Below the pieces are notes generated by a model that saw only the letters and a program-made list of their open reading frames with translations, did no database searches and was not told the origin of the DNA. Below are positions 8,550 to 15,317 of a DNA stretch of 36,897 nucleotides, piece by piece. This DNA is from an uncultured Oscillospiraceae bacterium (lineage in GTDB: Bacteria > Bacillota > Clostridia > Oscillospirales > Oscillospiraceae): assembly GCA_947624065.1 (NCBI GenBank), contig CANQIO010000013.1, positions 1-36,897 on the forward strand. The letters run 5' to 3'. Both the position numbers and the translations under genes were made by a program. The first letter of the stretch is position 1. Each line of letters starts with the position of its first letter.

Positions 8550-9851
8550 TTACAGCACCTGCCCGCCGGACAGATATACGATGAGATAGCCTCCCTGCAG
8601 CAGCCCCATGGCGGCCGCGACGGACCAGCCGGCCGCCGGCCGGCGGCGGAACATCCGGGCCAGAGCCGCGAACAGCGGGAACGCGCAGGCCATGTACCGG
8701 CCGCAGCTCAGCGGCCAGGACAGGGAGTAGTTCAGCGCTACGCACCCCGCCAGATATGCGGTCCAGACCGGCGGCATCCGGCGCGCAGCATAGACCAGCG
8801 CGGCCATGCTCACCAGGAAAATGGCCAGCTCCGGCCCCCAGGTGGTGAACATCAGCTTGTGGCCCAGGCGCTGGAGCAGATTGCTCCAGATGACGGCCAG
8901 GCTCTCCGGCATGGGGGCGAAGCCCTGGTGCCAGACCTGCCGCTCATAGACCGTGAACCGGAAGGGGTCTCCGTCCACCGCCCAGTTGACGGCCAGGTAC
9001 GCGCCCGTGCCCGCCAGGGTCACGGCCAGGGGCAGCCATACGTGCCCCAGATCCCGTCCCAGGCCCCGGAGATCCCGGCGGCGCAGCTTTTGCACCGGCC
9101 TATCGGCCACGCAGTACTCCACCAGCCCCACCGCCAGCAGCAGCACGCCCTGCATCCGGGTCAGGGCCGCCAGGGCCCCCAGGATGCCCGCCCGCAGCCA
9201 ATGGTGCCGGCGGATGCGGTCAAAGGCGGCGGCGGACAGCAGCAGGAACAGGCTCTCCCCGTACACCGCGCCGAAGAAGAACGCGAAGGGATACCCGCTC
9301 AGCAGCGCCAGCGTCAGCCAGGCGGCCCGCCGGCCGAACTGCTCTGTCACCAGCCGGGCCAGCACCACGCACGCGCAGATATAGCAGGCGCAGCTGAGGA
9401 TGTGGCCGCAGAGGGCCCAGTTGGGCACCAGCAGGTGCACCGCCCGCATGAGCCAGGGGTAGAGGGGGAAGAAAACTAGGGTGGTGTGCATCCCGTCCAC
9501 CTCGAAGCCGCCGTAGCCGAATTCGGCGATGCGCACGAAATTGTTGGCGTCCCACTGCATCCAGACATCCAATAGGGCCGGCAGAGATACCGTCTCCCGT
9601 GTGGCGGCGCACCACAGGGCGCTGACGGCGTAGGTGACGGCCAGCGCGCCGACGCCCCACAGCGCGGCCCGGCGGGCCATGGCGCCGGTGAAGGGTTCCC
9701 CGGCGGGGGCGGGGGAGAGGTCCAGCGGTATTTTATGCGCGCCCAGGGGGAGCGTATCCGCCCCGCAGCACCGGGCCGCCAGCACCAGGCATACCCAGGC
9801 CATCAGGGCCACGGCGCCGATCTGCAGCAGGAGAAGGATCGCGCCGCTCAT
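8550..9851 (-). CDS. PIG-V-like membrane mannosyltransferase (GT-C fold), copy 1
   Basis: 433 residues, polytopic. It shares with the 4915-6141 protein the first-loop pattern WMQWDANNFVRIAEFGYGG followed by VFFPLYPWLM, and the central LAALTRMQGVLLLAVG, which places it in the PIG-V-like group of dolichyl/polyprenyl-phosphate-mannose-dependent transferases. The WD residues are the likely catalytic acid region by analogy. The ATG overlaps the stop of the upstream M56 protease gene by four bases (ATGA at 9848-9851), which points to translational coupling and ties the glycosyltransferase genes to the BlaI/M56 regulatory pair. The next gene begins 15 bases after its stop. Confidence 0.82.
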   Translation of the reverse strand: MSGAILLLLQIGAVALMAWVCLVLAARCCGADTLPLGAHKIPLDLSPAPAGEPFTGAMARRAALWGVGALAVTYAVSALWCAATRETVSLPALLDVWMQWDANNFVRIAEFGYGGFEVDGMHTTLVFFPLYPWLMRAVHLLVPNWALCGHILSCACYICACVVLARLVTEQFGRRAAWLTLALLSGYPFAFFFGAVYGESLFLLLSAAAFDRIRRHHWLRAGILGALAALTRMQGVLLLAVGLVEYCVADRPVQKLRRRDLRGLGRDLGHVWLPLAVTLAGTGAYLAVNWAVDGDPFRFTVYERQVWHQGFAPMPESLAVIWSNLLQRLGHKLMFTTWGPELAIFLVSMAALVYAARRMPPVWTAYLAGCVALNYSLSWPLSCGRYMACAFPLFAALARMFRRRPAAGWSVAAAMGLLQGGYLIVYLSGGQVL

Positions 9852-11026
9852 GGCTCCGGTGTGGGCGGGACGGTCACTGTGCCCGCCTGGGGCATGGGCG
9901 CCGCGGTGGGCGCCGCCTGCTGCATAGGGGCCGGGGTGACCGGGATGGGCGCGGGCGTGGGAGAGGGCATGGCGGGCATGGGGGATGGCGTGGGCAGCAC
10001 CGGCTCCCCGCCCTCCACGGCCCGCTCCGGCAGCGTGCCCGCCGGCGGGGGCGTGCCCCGGTCGGGGATGGGCAGGCTCCCGTCCTCCTGCAGCAGGAGC
10101 GAGGGGGTGGGGGTCGGCAGCGGCTGGGCGTCATAGGCCGCGGCTGCCGTGGCGAACACGGTCAGGGAGCAGACCACGATGGCCGCCCCGGCCAGGAAGC
10201 TGCGCAGCCCCCGCCGCCGGTACTGCATGATCTCCGTCACCCGCTCCCGCACGGCCCGCAGCCCGAAGCCGGACAGCAGCATGTCCGGGCCCCGGCGCTC
10301 CTCCAGGCCGATGAGGGCCATGGCGTAGGCCGCCCGGCCGTCGGTGGTCCGCCGGAGCACCGCTTCGTCGCAGGCAAGCTCGATGTCCCGCTCCGCCAGG
10401 GCGTACATCACCCACACGAAAGGGTCGAACCAGTGCACACAGGCCGCCGCCGTCAGAATGTATTTCACCGGCACGTCCAGCCGCCGGATGTGGCACAGCT
10501 CATGGGTCAGCACCAGCTCCAGCTCCTGCCGGCTATAGCTCTCCCAGCCCTTGGGCAGCAGGATCACCGGCCGCAGAAAGCCGTAGGTCAGCGGCGTGGA
10601 CACCGTCTGGCAGACCCGCACGGACACCGTCCGCCGCAGATCGAAGCCGGCTGCCAGCGCGTCGATCTGCTCATCATGGACCGGCAGGGCCTGGGCGTAC
10701 TGCCGCAGGCTCCGGATGTGGCGCAAGAGCATCACCGCCGCCGCGGTCAGCGCCCCGGCCAGCCACAGGGCGCCCAGCCAGGGAAAGCCGCCGCCGGCGG
10801 ACGCCGTCCCCTGGGCGGGGGCGCCGGCTGCCGCGGGGAGCAGCTCCATGGCCTGGGCGGGCAACGGCACCGGTACCGATGCCGGCACCAGCAGCCGCAC
10901 CGCCGCCACCAGCCAGAGGGCCGGGAACACGCCCTTGTCCAGCTTCTCCAAAAACAGCGACCGCAGACAGACGATGGCCGCGATGAGCACTGCCCCGGAC
11001 ACCGTCATGTGCCACAGGGTGCTCAT
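9848..11026 (-). CDS. BlaR1/MecR1-like M56 membrane metalloprotease lacking a penicillin-sensor domain
   Basis: 392 residues from the ATG at 11026, which overlaps the blaI stop by four bases. There are hydrophobic helices near the start (about 8-24 and 33-52) and at 82-102, then a cytoplasmic M56 peptidase domain with the zinc motif HELCH (175-179), followed by HWFDPFVWVMYALAERDIELACDEAVLRR. A last helix (about 285-305) leads to an extracytoplasmic tail of about 85 residues rich in Pro, Thr and Ala. In BlaR1 the protease cleaves the BlaI repressor after the C-terminal penicillin-binding domain senses a beta-lactam. That domain is missing here, so the signal must be sensed differently. Partner repressor: the BlaI-like gene upstream. 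Confidence 0.9.
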   Translation of the reverse strand: MSTLWHMTVSGAVLIAAIVCLRSLFLEKLDKGVFPALWLVAAVRLLVPASVPVPLPAQAMELLPAAAGAPAQGTASAGGGFPWLGALWLAGALTAAAVMLLRHIRSLRQYAQALPVHDEQIDALAAGFDLRRTVSVRVCQTVSTPLTYGFLRPVILLPKGWESYSRQELELVLTHELCHIRRLDVPVKYILTAAACVHWFDPFVWVMYALAERDIELACDEAVLRRTTDGRAAYAMALIGLEERRGPDMLLSGFGLRAVRERVTEIMQYRRRGLRSFLAGAAIVVCSLTVFATAAAAYDAQPLPTPTPSLLLQEDGSLPIPDRGTPPPAGTLPERAVEGGEPVLPTPSPMPAMPSPTPAPIPVTPAPMQQAAPTAAPMPQAGTVTVPPTPEP

Positions 11027-11376
11027 TTCAGCTCCTCCACCAGCTTTTTCAGCCCGTCCAGCTCCTCCTCCGTCAGGCGCTTGCGCCCCAGCAGGGAGGC
11101 CACCAGCCGGTCCGCCGCGCCGCCGTAGAGCTTGTCCACCAGCTCGTCGGTGGCGTAAGCCTGGGCCTCGGCGCGGGATACCAGGGGCCGGCAGACAAAG
11201 CCCGGCTCCGTGCGGGCGGCCGCGCCCTTGTCCAGGCACTTCTTGATGACGGTATAGGTGGTGGTCTTGGACCAGCCCACCTGCTCCGCCAGCACCTGGG
11301 CGATGGTCTTGGCGCTGGCCTCGCCCCGGTCCCAAAGCACTTCCATCACCTTCAGCTCCGAATCGTACAGCTTCAT
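11023..11376 (-). CDS. BlaI/MecI-family transcriptional repressor
   Basis: 117 residues. The start at 11376 (MKLYDSELKVMEVLWDRGEASAKTI) is preferred to the in-frame ATG three codons earlier because GGGGGA then sits at normal distance. The N-terminal winged helix has the family signature SELKVMEVLW...VGWSKTTTYTVIKKCLDKG; the C-terminal helices (about 75-117) serve dimerisation. BlaI proteins repress their own operon and are cleaved by the co-encoded M56 protease. The Asn/Phe usually at the cleavage site cannot be assigned with confidence. It is the first gene of the six-gene unit reaching 4915, with a consensus promoter and overlapping dyad upstream. Confidence 0.92.
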   Translation of the reverse strand: MKLYDSELKVMEVLWDRGEASAKTIAQVLAEQVGWSKTTTYTVIKKCLDKGAAARTEPGFVCRPLVSRAEAQAYATDELVDKLYGGAADRLVASLLGRKRLTEEELDGLKKLVEELK

Positions 11377-11417
11377 GATCCACATCCCCCGGTTTTATTC
11401 TGATAGAACATGGCGAC

Positions 11418-11446
11418 ATTCTACTCCACTAGAAATGATTTGTCAA
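11418..11446 (-). promoter_or_regulatory. Promoter of the blaI operon with overlapping dyad operator
   Basis: On the minus strand, TTGACA (plus 11441-11446) and TAGAAT (plus 11418-11423) are 17 bases apart. A dyad TTCTA-N6-TAGAA (11419-11434) covers the -10 box and part of the spacer, where a BlaI dimer would block RNA polymerase. The dyad differs from the TACA/TGTA sites described for BlaI/MecI of staphylococci, so its assignment is inference. Confidence 0.75.
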
Positions 11447-11464
11447 GCCCGGTCCTGAAAAATG

Positions 11465-11490
11465 AAAAAAGCCGGGAGCTCTCTCCCGGC
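11465..11490 (-). terminator. Intrinsic terminator of the dCMP deaminase gene
   Basis: On the minus strand an 8-bp stem (11483-11490 with 11471-11478, loop AGAG) is followed by six T. A second, 11-bp perfect hairpin without T-tract (11505-11529, loop of three) lies between it and the stop codon. Confidence 0.88.
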
Positions 11491-11539
11491 GGGCGGACGC
11501 GGAAGGTCCGGCGGGAAGCCCGCCGGACCGGATCATTTT

Positions 11540-12016
11540 TCAGCTGACGACCGTGTCGTCCTGGGCGATCCACTCGCTGACGTCGGTGACGCGGATGTCG
11601 TCCGTCCCCAGGCGGGCGATCACCTTCGCGATGCCGGCGTTGATGATCAGCCGCCGGCACATGGAGCAGGAGGTGGTGTCGGAGAGGTATTCCCCGGTCC
11701 GGGCGTCCCGGCCCACCAGGTACATGGTGGCGCCGATCATGTCCCGCCGGGCGGCGGAGATGATGGCGTTGGCCTCGGCGTGGACGGAGCGGCACAGCTC
11801 ATACCGCTCGCCGGAGGGGATCTGCAGTTCCTCCCGGTGGCACACGCCCATATCCACGCAGTTGCGCCGGCCCCGGGGCGCGCCGTTGTAGCCGGTGGCC
11901 AGGATCTCGTCGTTTTTCACGATGATGGCCCCGTAAGTCCGGCGCAGACAGGTGGACCGCTCACGGGCCGCGTCGGCGATATCCAGGTAGTAGTTGAGCT
12001 TGTCCCTTCGTTCCAT
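11540..12016 (-). CDS. Deoxycytidylate (dCMP) deaminase, ComEB-like
   Basis: 158 residues, normal for the family. It converts dCMP to dUMP, feeding thymidylate synthesis. The zinc-dependent deaminase motifs are present: SVHAEANAI (zinc His and catalytic Glu) and TTSCSMCRRLIINAGI (two zinc Cys, PCxxC-like with Ser in place of Pro). The N-terminal segment STCLRRTYGAIIVKNDEILATGYNGAPRG is diagnostic of dCMP deaminases and ComEB. The start has a good AAGGAGG site (8-10 bases upstream). Monocistronic, with a TATAAT -10 box on the minus strand at plus 12043-12048 but no clear -35 box. Confidence 0.93.
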   Translation of the reverse strand: MERRDKLNYYLDIADAARERSTCLRRTYGAIIVKNDEILATGYNGAPRGRRNCVDMGVCHREELQIPSGERYELCRSVHAEANAIISAARRDMIGATMYLVGRDARTGEYLSDTTSCSMCRRLIINAGIAKVIARLGTDDIRVTDVSEWIAQDDTVVS

Positions 12017-12042
12017 GGCGCAGCGCCTCCTTTTTTGCGTTC

Positions 12043-12048
12043 ATTATA
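12043..12048 (-). promoter_or_regulatory. Probable -10 box of the dCMP deaminase gene
   Basis: TATAAT on the minus strand, 26 bases upstream of the start codon. No convincing -35 hexamer at 16-18 bases, so the promoter is either weak, activated or an extended form. Confidence 0.4.
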
Positions 12049-12093
12049 GGCGGTTTTTCCGGGAAAGTGGTTACTTTTTTATTACATCTGTGT

Positions 12094-12099
12094 TATGAT
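12094..12099 (+). promoter_or_regulatory. Possible -10 box of queH, very close to the start codon
   Basis: TATGAT lies only 6 bases before the ATG at 12106, with a poor -35 (TTACTT, 12071-12076) at 17 bases. If used, transcription would begin at or next to the start codon, giving a leaderless mRNA; no Shine-Dalgarno sequence is visible. Confidence 0.35.
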
Positions 12100-12105
12100 G
12101 GGTCC

Positions 12106-12705
12106 ATGGAAAAGGTGAACTATCAAAAGGAACTGGACGGCGTCATCGCCGGGCTCACGTCCCGGCCGCGGCTGCTGCTGCAGGCGTGCTGCGGGCCCTG
12201 CTCCAGCTATGTGCTGGAGTATCTGACCCGGCATTTTGACGTGACGGTGCTCTTCTATAACCCCAACATCCGGCCGGAGGCGGAGTACGAGAAGCGGCTG
12301 GCGGCCTTGAAGCAGCTGCTCTCCGCCATGCCCATGGACCATCCGCCGGCGCTCATAGAGCCCGGCTGGCGGGGGGAGGAATTCCTGGCCGCGGCAAAGG
12401 GCCTGGAATCGGAGCCGGAGGGGGGCGCCCGGTGCGCGGTGTGCTTCCGGCTGCGGCTGGAGGAGACGGCAAGACTGGCCGCCGAGGGCAGATATGACTT
12501 TTTTGGCACTACCCTCACCGTCAGCCCCCACAAGGACGCGGCGCGCATCAACGCCATCGGCCGGGAGCTGGCAGAGCGATACGGCGTGGCCTGGCTGCCG
12601 TCGGATTTCAAGAAGCGGGACGGCTATCTGCGCAGCATCCAGCTTTCCAAGCAATACGGCCTCTACCGCCAGGATTACTGCGGCTGCGGCTGGGGCGGGA
12701 AGTGA
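12106..12705 (+). CDS. queH: Epoxyqueuosine reductase QueH
   Basis: 199 residues from ATG 12106 (MEKVNYQKELDG, matching the usual QueH N terminus; the longer frame starting at a GTG at 12067 has no better ribosome site). The enzyme reduces epoxyqueuosine to queuosine in tRNA, the last step of Q biosynthesis, and is unrelated to the cobalamin-dependent QueG. Cys28, Cys29 and Cys32 (ACCGPCSSYVLEYL), Cys110 and Cys113 (RCAVCFRLR), FFGTTLTVSPHKD, and the C-terminal FKKRDGYLRSIQLSKQYGLYRQDYCGC are family hallmarks; Cys residues bind an iron-sulfur cluster and a second metal. ThiT follows 54 bases downstream, probably cotranscribed. Confidence 0.94.
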   Translation: MEKVNYQKELDGVIAGLTSRPRLLLQACCGPCSSYVLEYLTRHFDVTVLFYNPNIRPEAEYEKRLAALKQLLSAMPMDHPPALIEPGWRGEEFLAAAKGLESEPEGGARCAVCFRLRLEETARLAAEGRYDFFGTTLTVSPHKDAARINAIGRELAERYGVAWLPSDFKKRDGYLRSIQLSKQYGLYRQDYCGCGWGGK

Positions 12706-12759
12706 GGCCGGCGGCCATTCCCGGATACGGAGATCATACGAACGAAAGAGGTGCGATCC

Positions 12760-13332
12760 ATGGAAAAGATCAATACCCGCAAGCTGGTGGAGAGCGCTAT
12801 GCTCATCGCGGTGGGCACGGTGCTGAGCCTGATCAAATTCGACATGCCCATGGGCGGCGGGCTGACGCTGTGCAGCATGCTGCCGCTGATCCTCATCAGC
12901 CACCGGTACGGCTGGCGGTGGGGCCTGGTCAGCGCGGGGGTGTACAGCGTGCTCCAGCTGGTGCTGGGGCTGGACAACGTCCGCTATGCCGACAGCTTCA
13001 TCATGGCCATAGGCGTCGTCCTGCTGGACTACATCGCGGCCTACACGGTCATCGGCCTGTCGGGCATCTTCGACCGGCTGATGCGCAGCCGCCGGGCGGC
13101 CCTGGCGGTGGGCATCGCGGTCACGTTCTGCCTGCGGTTCGCGTGCCACTTCATCACCGGCGTGTGGATCTGGGACGCGCTGTGGCCCAATGAGCTGGGC
13201 ATGAGCAGCGTGGTGTACTCGCTGGCGTACAACGGCTGGTACATGGGCGCGGAGCTGGTGCTGACGGAGATCGTGGCCATGCTCATCTATCAGCCCCTGG
13301 GCAAGTATTTCCGGGGCGAGGACCTGGTGTGA
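12760..13332 (+). CDS. thiT: Thiamine ECF transporter substrate-binding subunit ThiT
   Basis: 190 residues from ATG 12760, chosen because AGAGG lies 8 bases upstream (an in-frame GTG at 12751 overlaps that site). Six membrane helices are visible. The segments LCSMLPLILISHRYGWRWGLVSAGVYSVLQLVLG, CHFITGVWIWDALWP and VVYSLAYNGWYMGAELVLTEI match ThiT/YuaJ, which binds thiamine in the membrane and works with a shared ECF module (EcfT, EcfA, EcfA'), not present here. No TPP riboswitch fits in the 54 bases before it, which is unusual for thiT. A strong terminator follows. Confidence 0.9.
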   Translation: MEKINTRKLVESAMLIAVGTVLSLIKFDMPMGGGLTLCSMLPLILISHRYGWRWGLVSAGVYSVLQLVLGLDNVRYADSFIMAIGVVLLDYIAAYTVIGLSGIFDRLMRSRRAALAVGIAVTFCLRFACHFITGVWIWDALWPNELGMSSVVYSLAYNGWYMGAELVLTEIVAMLIYQPLGKYFRGEDLV

Positions 13333-13350
13333 GGATAGGATCGTAAACGC

Positions 13351-13385
13351 AAAGAGGCGGCTCACGTGGGGAGCCGCCTCTTTTT
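13351..13385. terminator. Bidirectional intrinsic terminator
   Basis: A 13-bp stem (13351-13363 with 13371-13383, loop ACGTGGG) with AAA on one side and a T5 tract on the other, between the convergent thiT and aroQ. It can end both the plus transcript and the shikimate operon. Confidence 0.92.
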
Positions 13386-13392
13386 GCGTGCC

Positions 13393-13824
13393 TCAGCCGT
13401 GGTGCTCTATCAGGTATTCCACCGCCATGCGGTAGCCGTCGAAGCCGTGGCCGGCGAAGGTGGCCTCGCAGGCCATGCCGGCGTAGGACACCTGGCGGAA
13501 GGGCTCCCTGGCGGACACGTCCGACAGGTGGACCTCCACCGCCGGGATGCTCACCGCCTTCAGCGCGTCCAGAATGGCCACGCTGGTGTGGGTGTAGGCG
13601 GCGGGGTTGATGACGATGCCGTCCATGACGCCGTAGGCGGCCTGGATGGCGTCCACGATGGCCCCCTCGTGGTTGGACTGGAAAAACTCGGCCTCTATGC
13701 CATGATGCGCGCAGACGTCCGAGACGAACGCCACCAGGGCGGCGTAGCTCTGTGAGCCGTAAATGCCCGGCTCCCGGATGCCCAGCATGTTCAGATTGGG
13801 ACCGTTGATGACGAGGATCTTCAT
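13393..13824 (-). CDS. aroQ: Type II 3-dehydroquinate dehydratase
   Basis: 143 residues, the family length. It removes water from 3-dehydroquinate to give 3-dehydroshikimate, the third step of the shikimate pathway. MKILVINGPNLNMLGIREPGIYG carries the catalytic Tyr region; FFQSNHEGAIVDAIQ, INPAAYTHTSVAI and VEVHLSDVSAREPFR are diagnostic, with the active-site His in EVHLS. The ATG overlaps the stop of the aroE-aroK gene by four bases (ATGA, 13821-13824). It is the last gene of the operon and lies 8 bases before the shared terminator. Confidence 0.96.
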   Translation of the reverse strand: MKILVINGPNLNMLGIREPGIYGSQSYAALVAFVSDVCAHHGIEAEFFQSNHEGAIVDAIQAAYGVMDGIVINPAAYTHTSVAILDALKAVSIPAVEVHLSDVSAREPFRQVSYAGMACEATFAGHGFDGYRMAVEYLIEHHG

Positions 13825-15047
13825 GACAGTGCCTCCAATATGTGGGATACGGTGTCCGCCAGGGGCCCGTTGTTGTCCACGGCCAGGTCCGCGAAGGCGT
13901 CGTACAGGTCCCTGCGCTGGGCGTAGAGCGCCTGGGGCGTGTGCTTTTGAGACAGGGGCCGGCCATGGGTGGGCAGCTTCGCCAGATCCCGCTGCAGCCA
14001 CAGGATGACGCCGTTCTGGTGCAGCAAGGGGTAGTTTTCCTGCTTCGTCACGCAGCCGCCGCCGGTGGCGATCACCGCCCCGGAGCCCTGGCCCAGCCGG
14101 GCCAGCACGTGGGTCTCCCGCCGGCGGAAGCCGGCCTCGCCTTCCGCCTGGAAGATGGCGGGGATGGGCATGCCCGCCGTATGCTCGATCTCCTTATCCG
14201 CGTCCAGGAAGGGCCGGCCCAGCGCCTTGGCCAGCGCCCGGCCCACCGCGGACTTGCCGCTGCCGGGCATGCCGATCAGGATGAGGTTGGACATCTGCCG
14301 GGATAAGGTAGACATAATATATTCCACCTCTTCGTCCGGGATGGCCCGGTCCGCAAACTGCTCGGCGCTGCGCCGGGCCTGGGCCACCAGCATCCCCAGC
14401 CCGTTGGCGAAGGGGATGCCCAGCCGCTCCGCCTCCAGCAAAAAGGCGGTGCGCTGGGGGTTGTATACCACGTCAAAGACGCCCTCGCACTGGGGGAAGT
14501 CCGCCAGCGATACCGGCGCGGCCCCGGTGTTGGGCACCATGCCCAGAGGGGTGGCGTTCACAAGGATCGAGGCGTCGCTGTGGCGGTTAAGGTTAACATA
14601 ATTATCCTGTCCGCTCCGGGACACGATGACGACCGGGGCCGCGCCCAGATCCGCCAGGGCAGTCCGTACGGCCAGCGAGGCCCCGCCACTGCCAAAGACG
14701 AGGGCTTTTTTGCCCGCCACCGGGATGCCGGAGGACTCCACCAGATAGCGGAAACCGGCGTAGTCGGTGTTGTCGCCCCGCCAGCCGCCGGGAACGCGGA
14801 CCAGGGTGTTGACGCAGCCCATGCGCCGGGCGGCGTCGGACAGCTCCGTGCACCAGGCCATGGCGTCCCGCTTGTAGGGAATGGTCACGTTCATCCCGTC
14901 CAGGTCGGTCCCGGCGAAGAAATCCGCCAGGCCCTCCGGCTCCACCTCGTAGAGCTTGTATTCATAGTCGGCCAGCATGCCGTGGATCTGGGGCGACCAG
15001 CTGTGGCCCAGCTTCCGGCCCAGCAGCCCGAATCTCTTATTCCCCAT
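13821..15047 (-). CDS. aroE-aroK: Shikimate dehydrogenase-shikimate kinase fusion
   Basis: 408 residues in one continuous frame carrying two enzymes. Residues 1-245 are an AroE domain (GHSWSPQIHGML substrate motif; NVTIPYKRDA with the catalytic Lys59; FGSGGASLAVRTAL NADP motif; LVNATPLGM). Residues about 253-408 are an AroK domain that begins SNLILIGMPGSGKSAVGRALAKALG with the Walker A loop at 259-266, then FLDADKEIE and ATGGGCV. Together they convert 3-dehydroshikimate to shikimate and then to shikimate 3-phosphate. The junction is short (EEVEYIMSTLSRQ). A GGAGG site lies 7 bases upstream; the start overlaps the chorismate mutase end by 11 bases. Usually the two are separate genes. Confidence 0.95.
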   Translation of the reverse strand: MGNKRFGLLGRKLGHSWSPQIHGMLADYEYKLYEVEPEGLADFFAGTDLDGMNVTIPYKRDAMAWCTELSDAARRMGCVNTLVRVPGGWRGDNTDYAGFRYLVESSGIPVAGKKALVFGSGGASLAVRTALADLGAAPVVIVSRSGQDNYVNLNRHSDASILVNATPLGMVPNTGAAPVSLADFPQCEGVFDVVYNPQRTAFLLEAERLGIPFANGLGMLVAQARRSAEQFADRAIPDEEVEYIMSTLSRQMSNLILIGMPGSGKSAVGRALAKALGRPFLDADKEIEHTAGMPIPAIFQAEGEAGFRRRETHVLARLGQGSGAVIATGGGCVTKQENYPLLHQNGVILWLQRDLAKLPTHGRPLSQKHTPQALYAQRRDLYDAFADLAVDNNGPLADTVSHILEALS

Positions 15048-15315
15048 GGTCTGCCTCCATGCGCTGGGTCTGGAAGGCGCGGCTGGCGGCCATGATGGGG
15101 CCGTAGAGCCCGGCGATCAGATCCGCCGTCTCCGGCCGGCACTGGGCGCGGACGGCGGAGAGCTTGGCCGCCTCCCGGCCCGCGTCCAGCACGGCCAGGC
15201 CGTGCGCCCGCTTATAGTCCGCGATGGCGGCGGATACGTCGAAGCGCCGCTCCAGCAGCGCGATCAGCTCCCGGTCCACCGCATCGATCTCGGTCCGCAG
15301 TTCGGTCAGGTCCAT
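15037..15315 (-). CDS. Monofunctional chorismate mutase (AroQ-type, helical)
   Basis: 92 residues from ATG 15315; the GTG three codons upstream would overlap the aroC stop and has no better ribosome site. MDLTELRTEIDAVDRELIALLERRFDVSAAIADYK is the classic first helix of AroQ-class mutases, with the conserved Arg and Lys active-site residues (R8-like, R27/R28, K37/K38 positions by eye). It rearranges chorismate to prephenate at the branch to Phe and Tyr. It starts 2 bases after the aroC stop and overlaps aroE-aroK by 11 bases. No prephenate dehydratase domain is attached. Confidence 0.92.
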   Translation of the reverse strand: MDLTELRTEIDAVDRELIALLERRFDVSAAIADYKRAHGLAVLDAGREAAKLSAVRAQCRPETADLIAGLYGPIMAASRAFQTQRMEADHGE

Positions 15316-15317
15316 GG

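Noticed and set aside
12706-12759. TPP riboswitch expected before thiT
   Set aside because: The gap is only 54 bases and shows no thi-box; too short for the aptamer.
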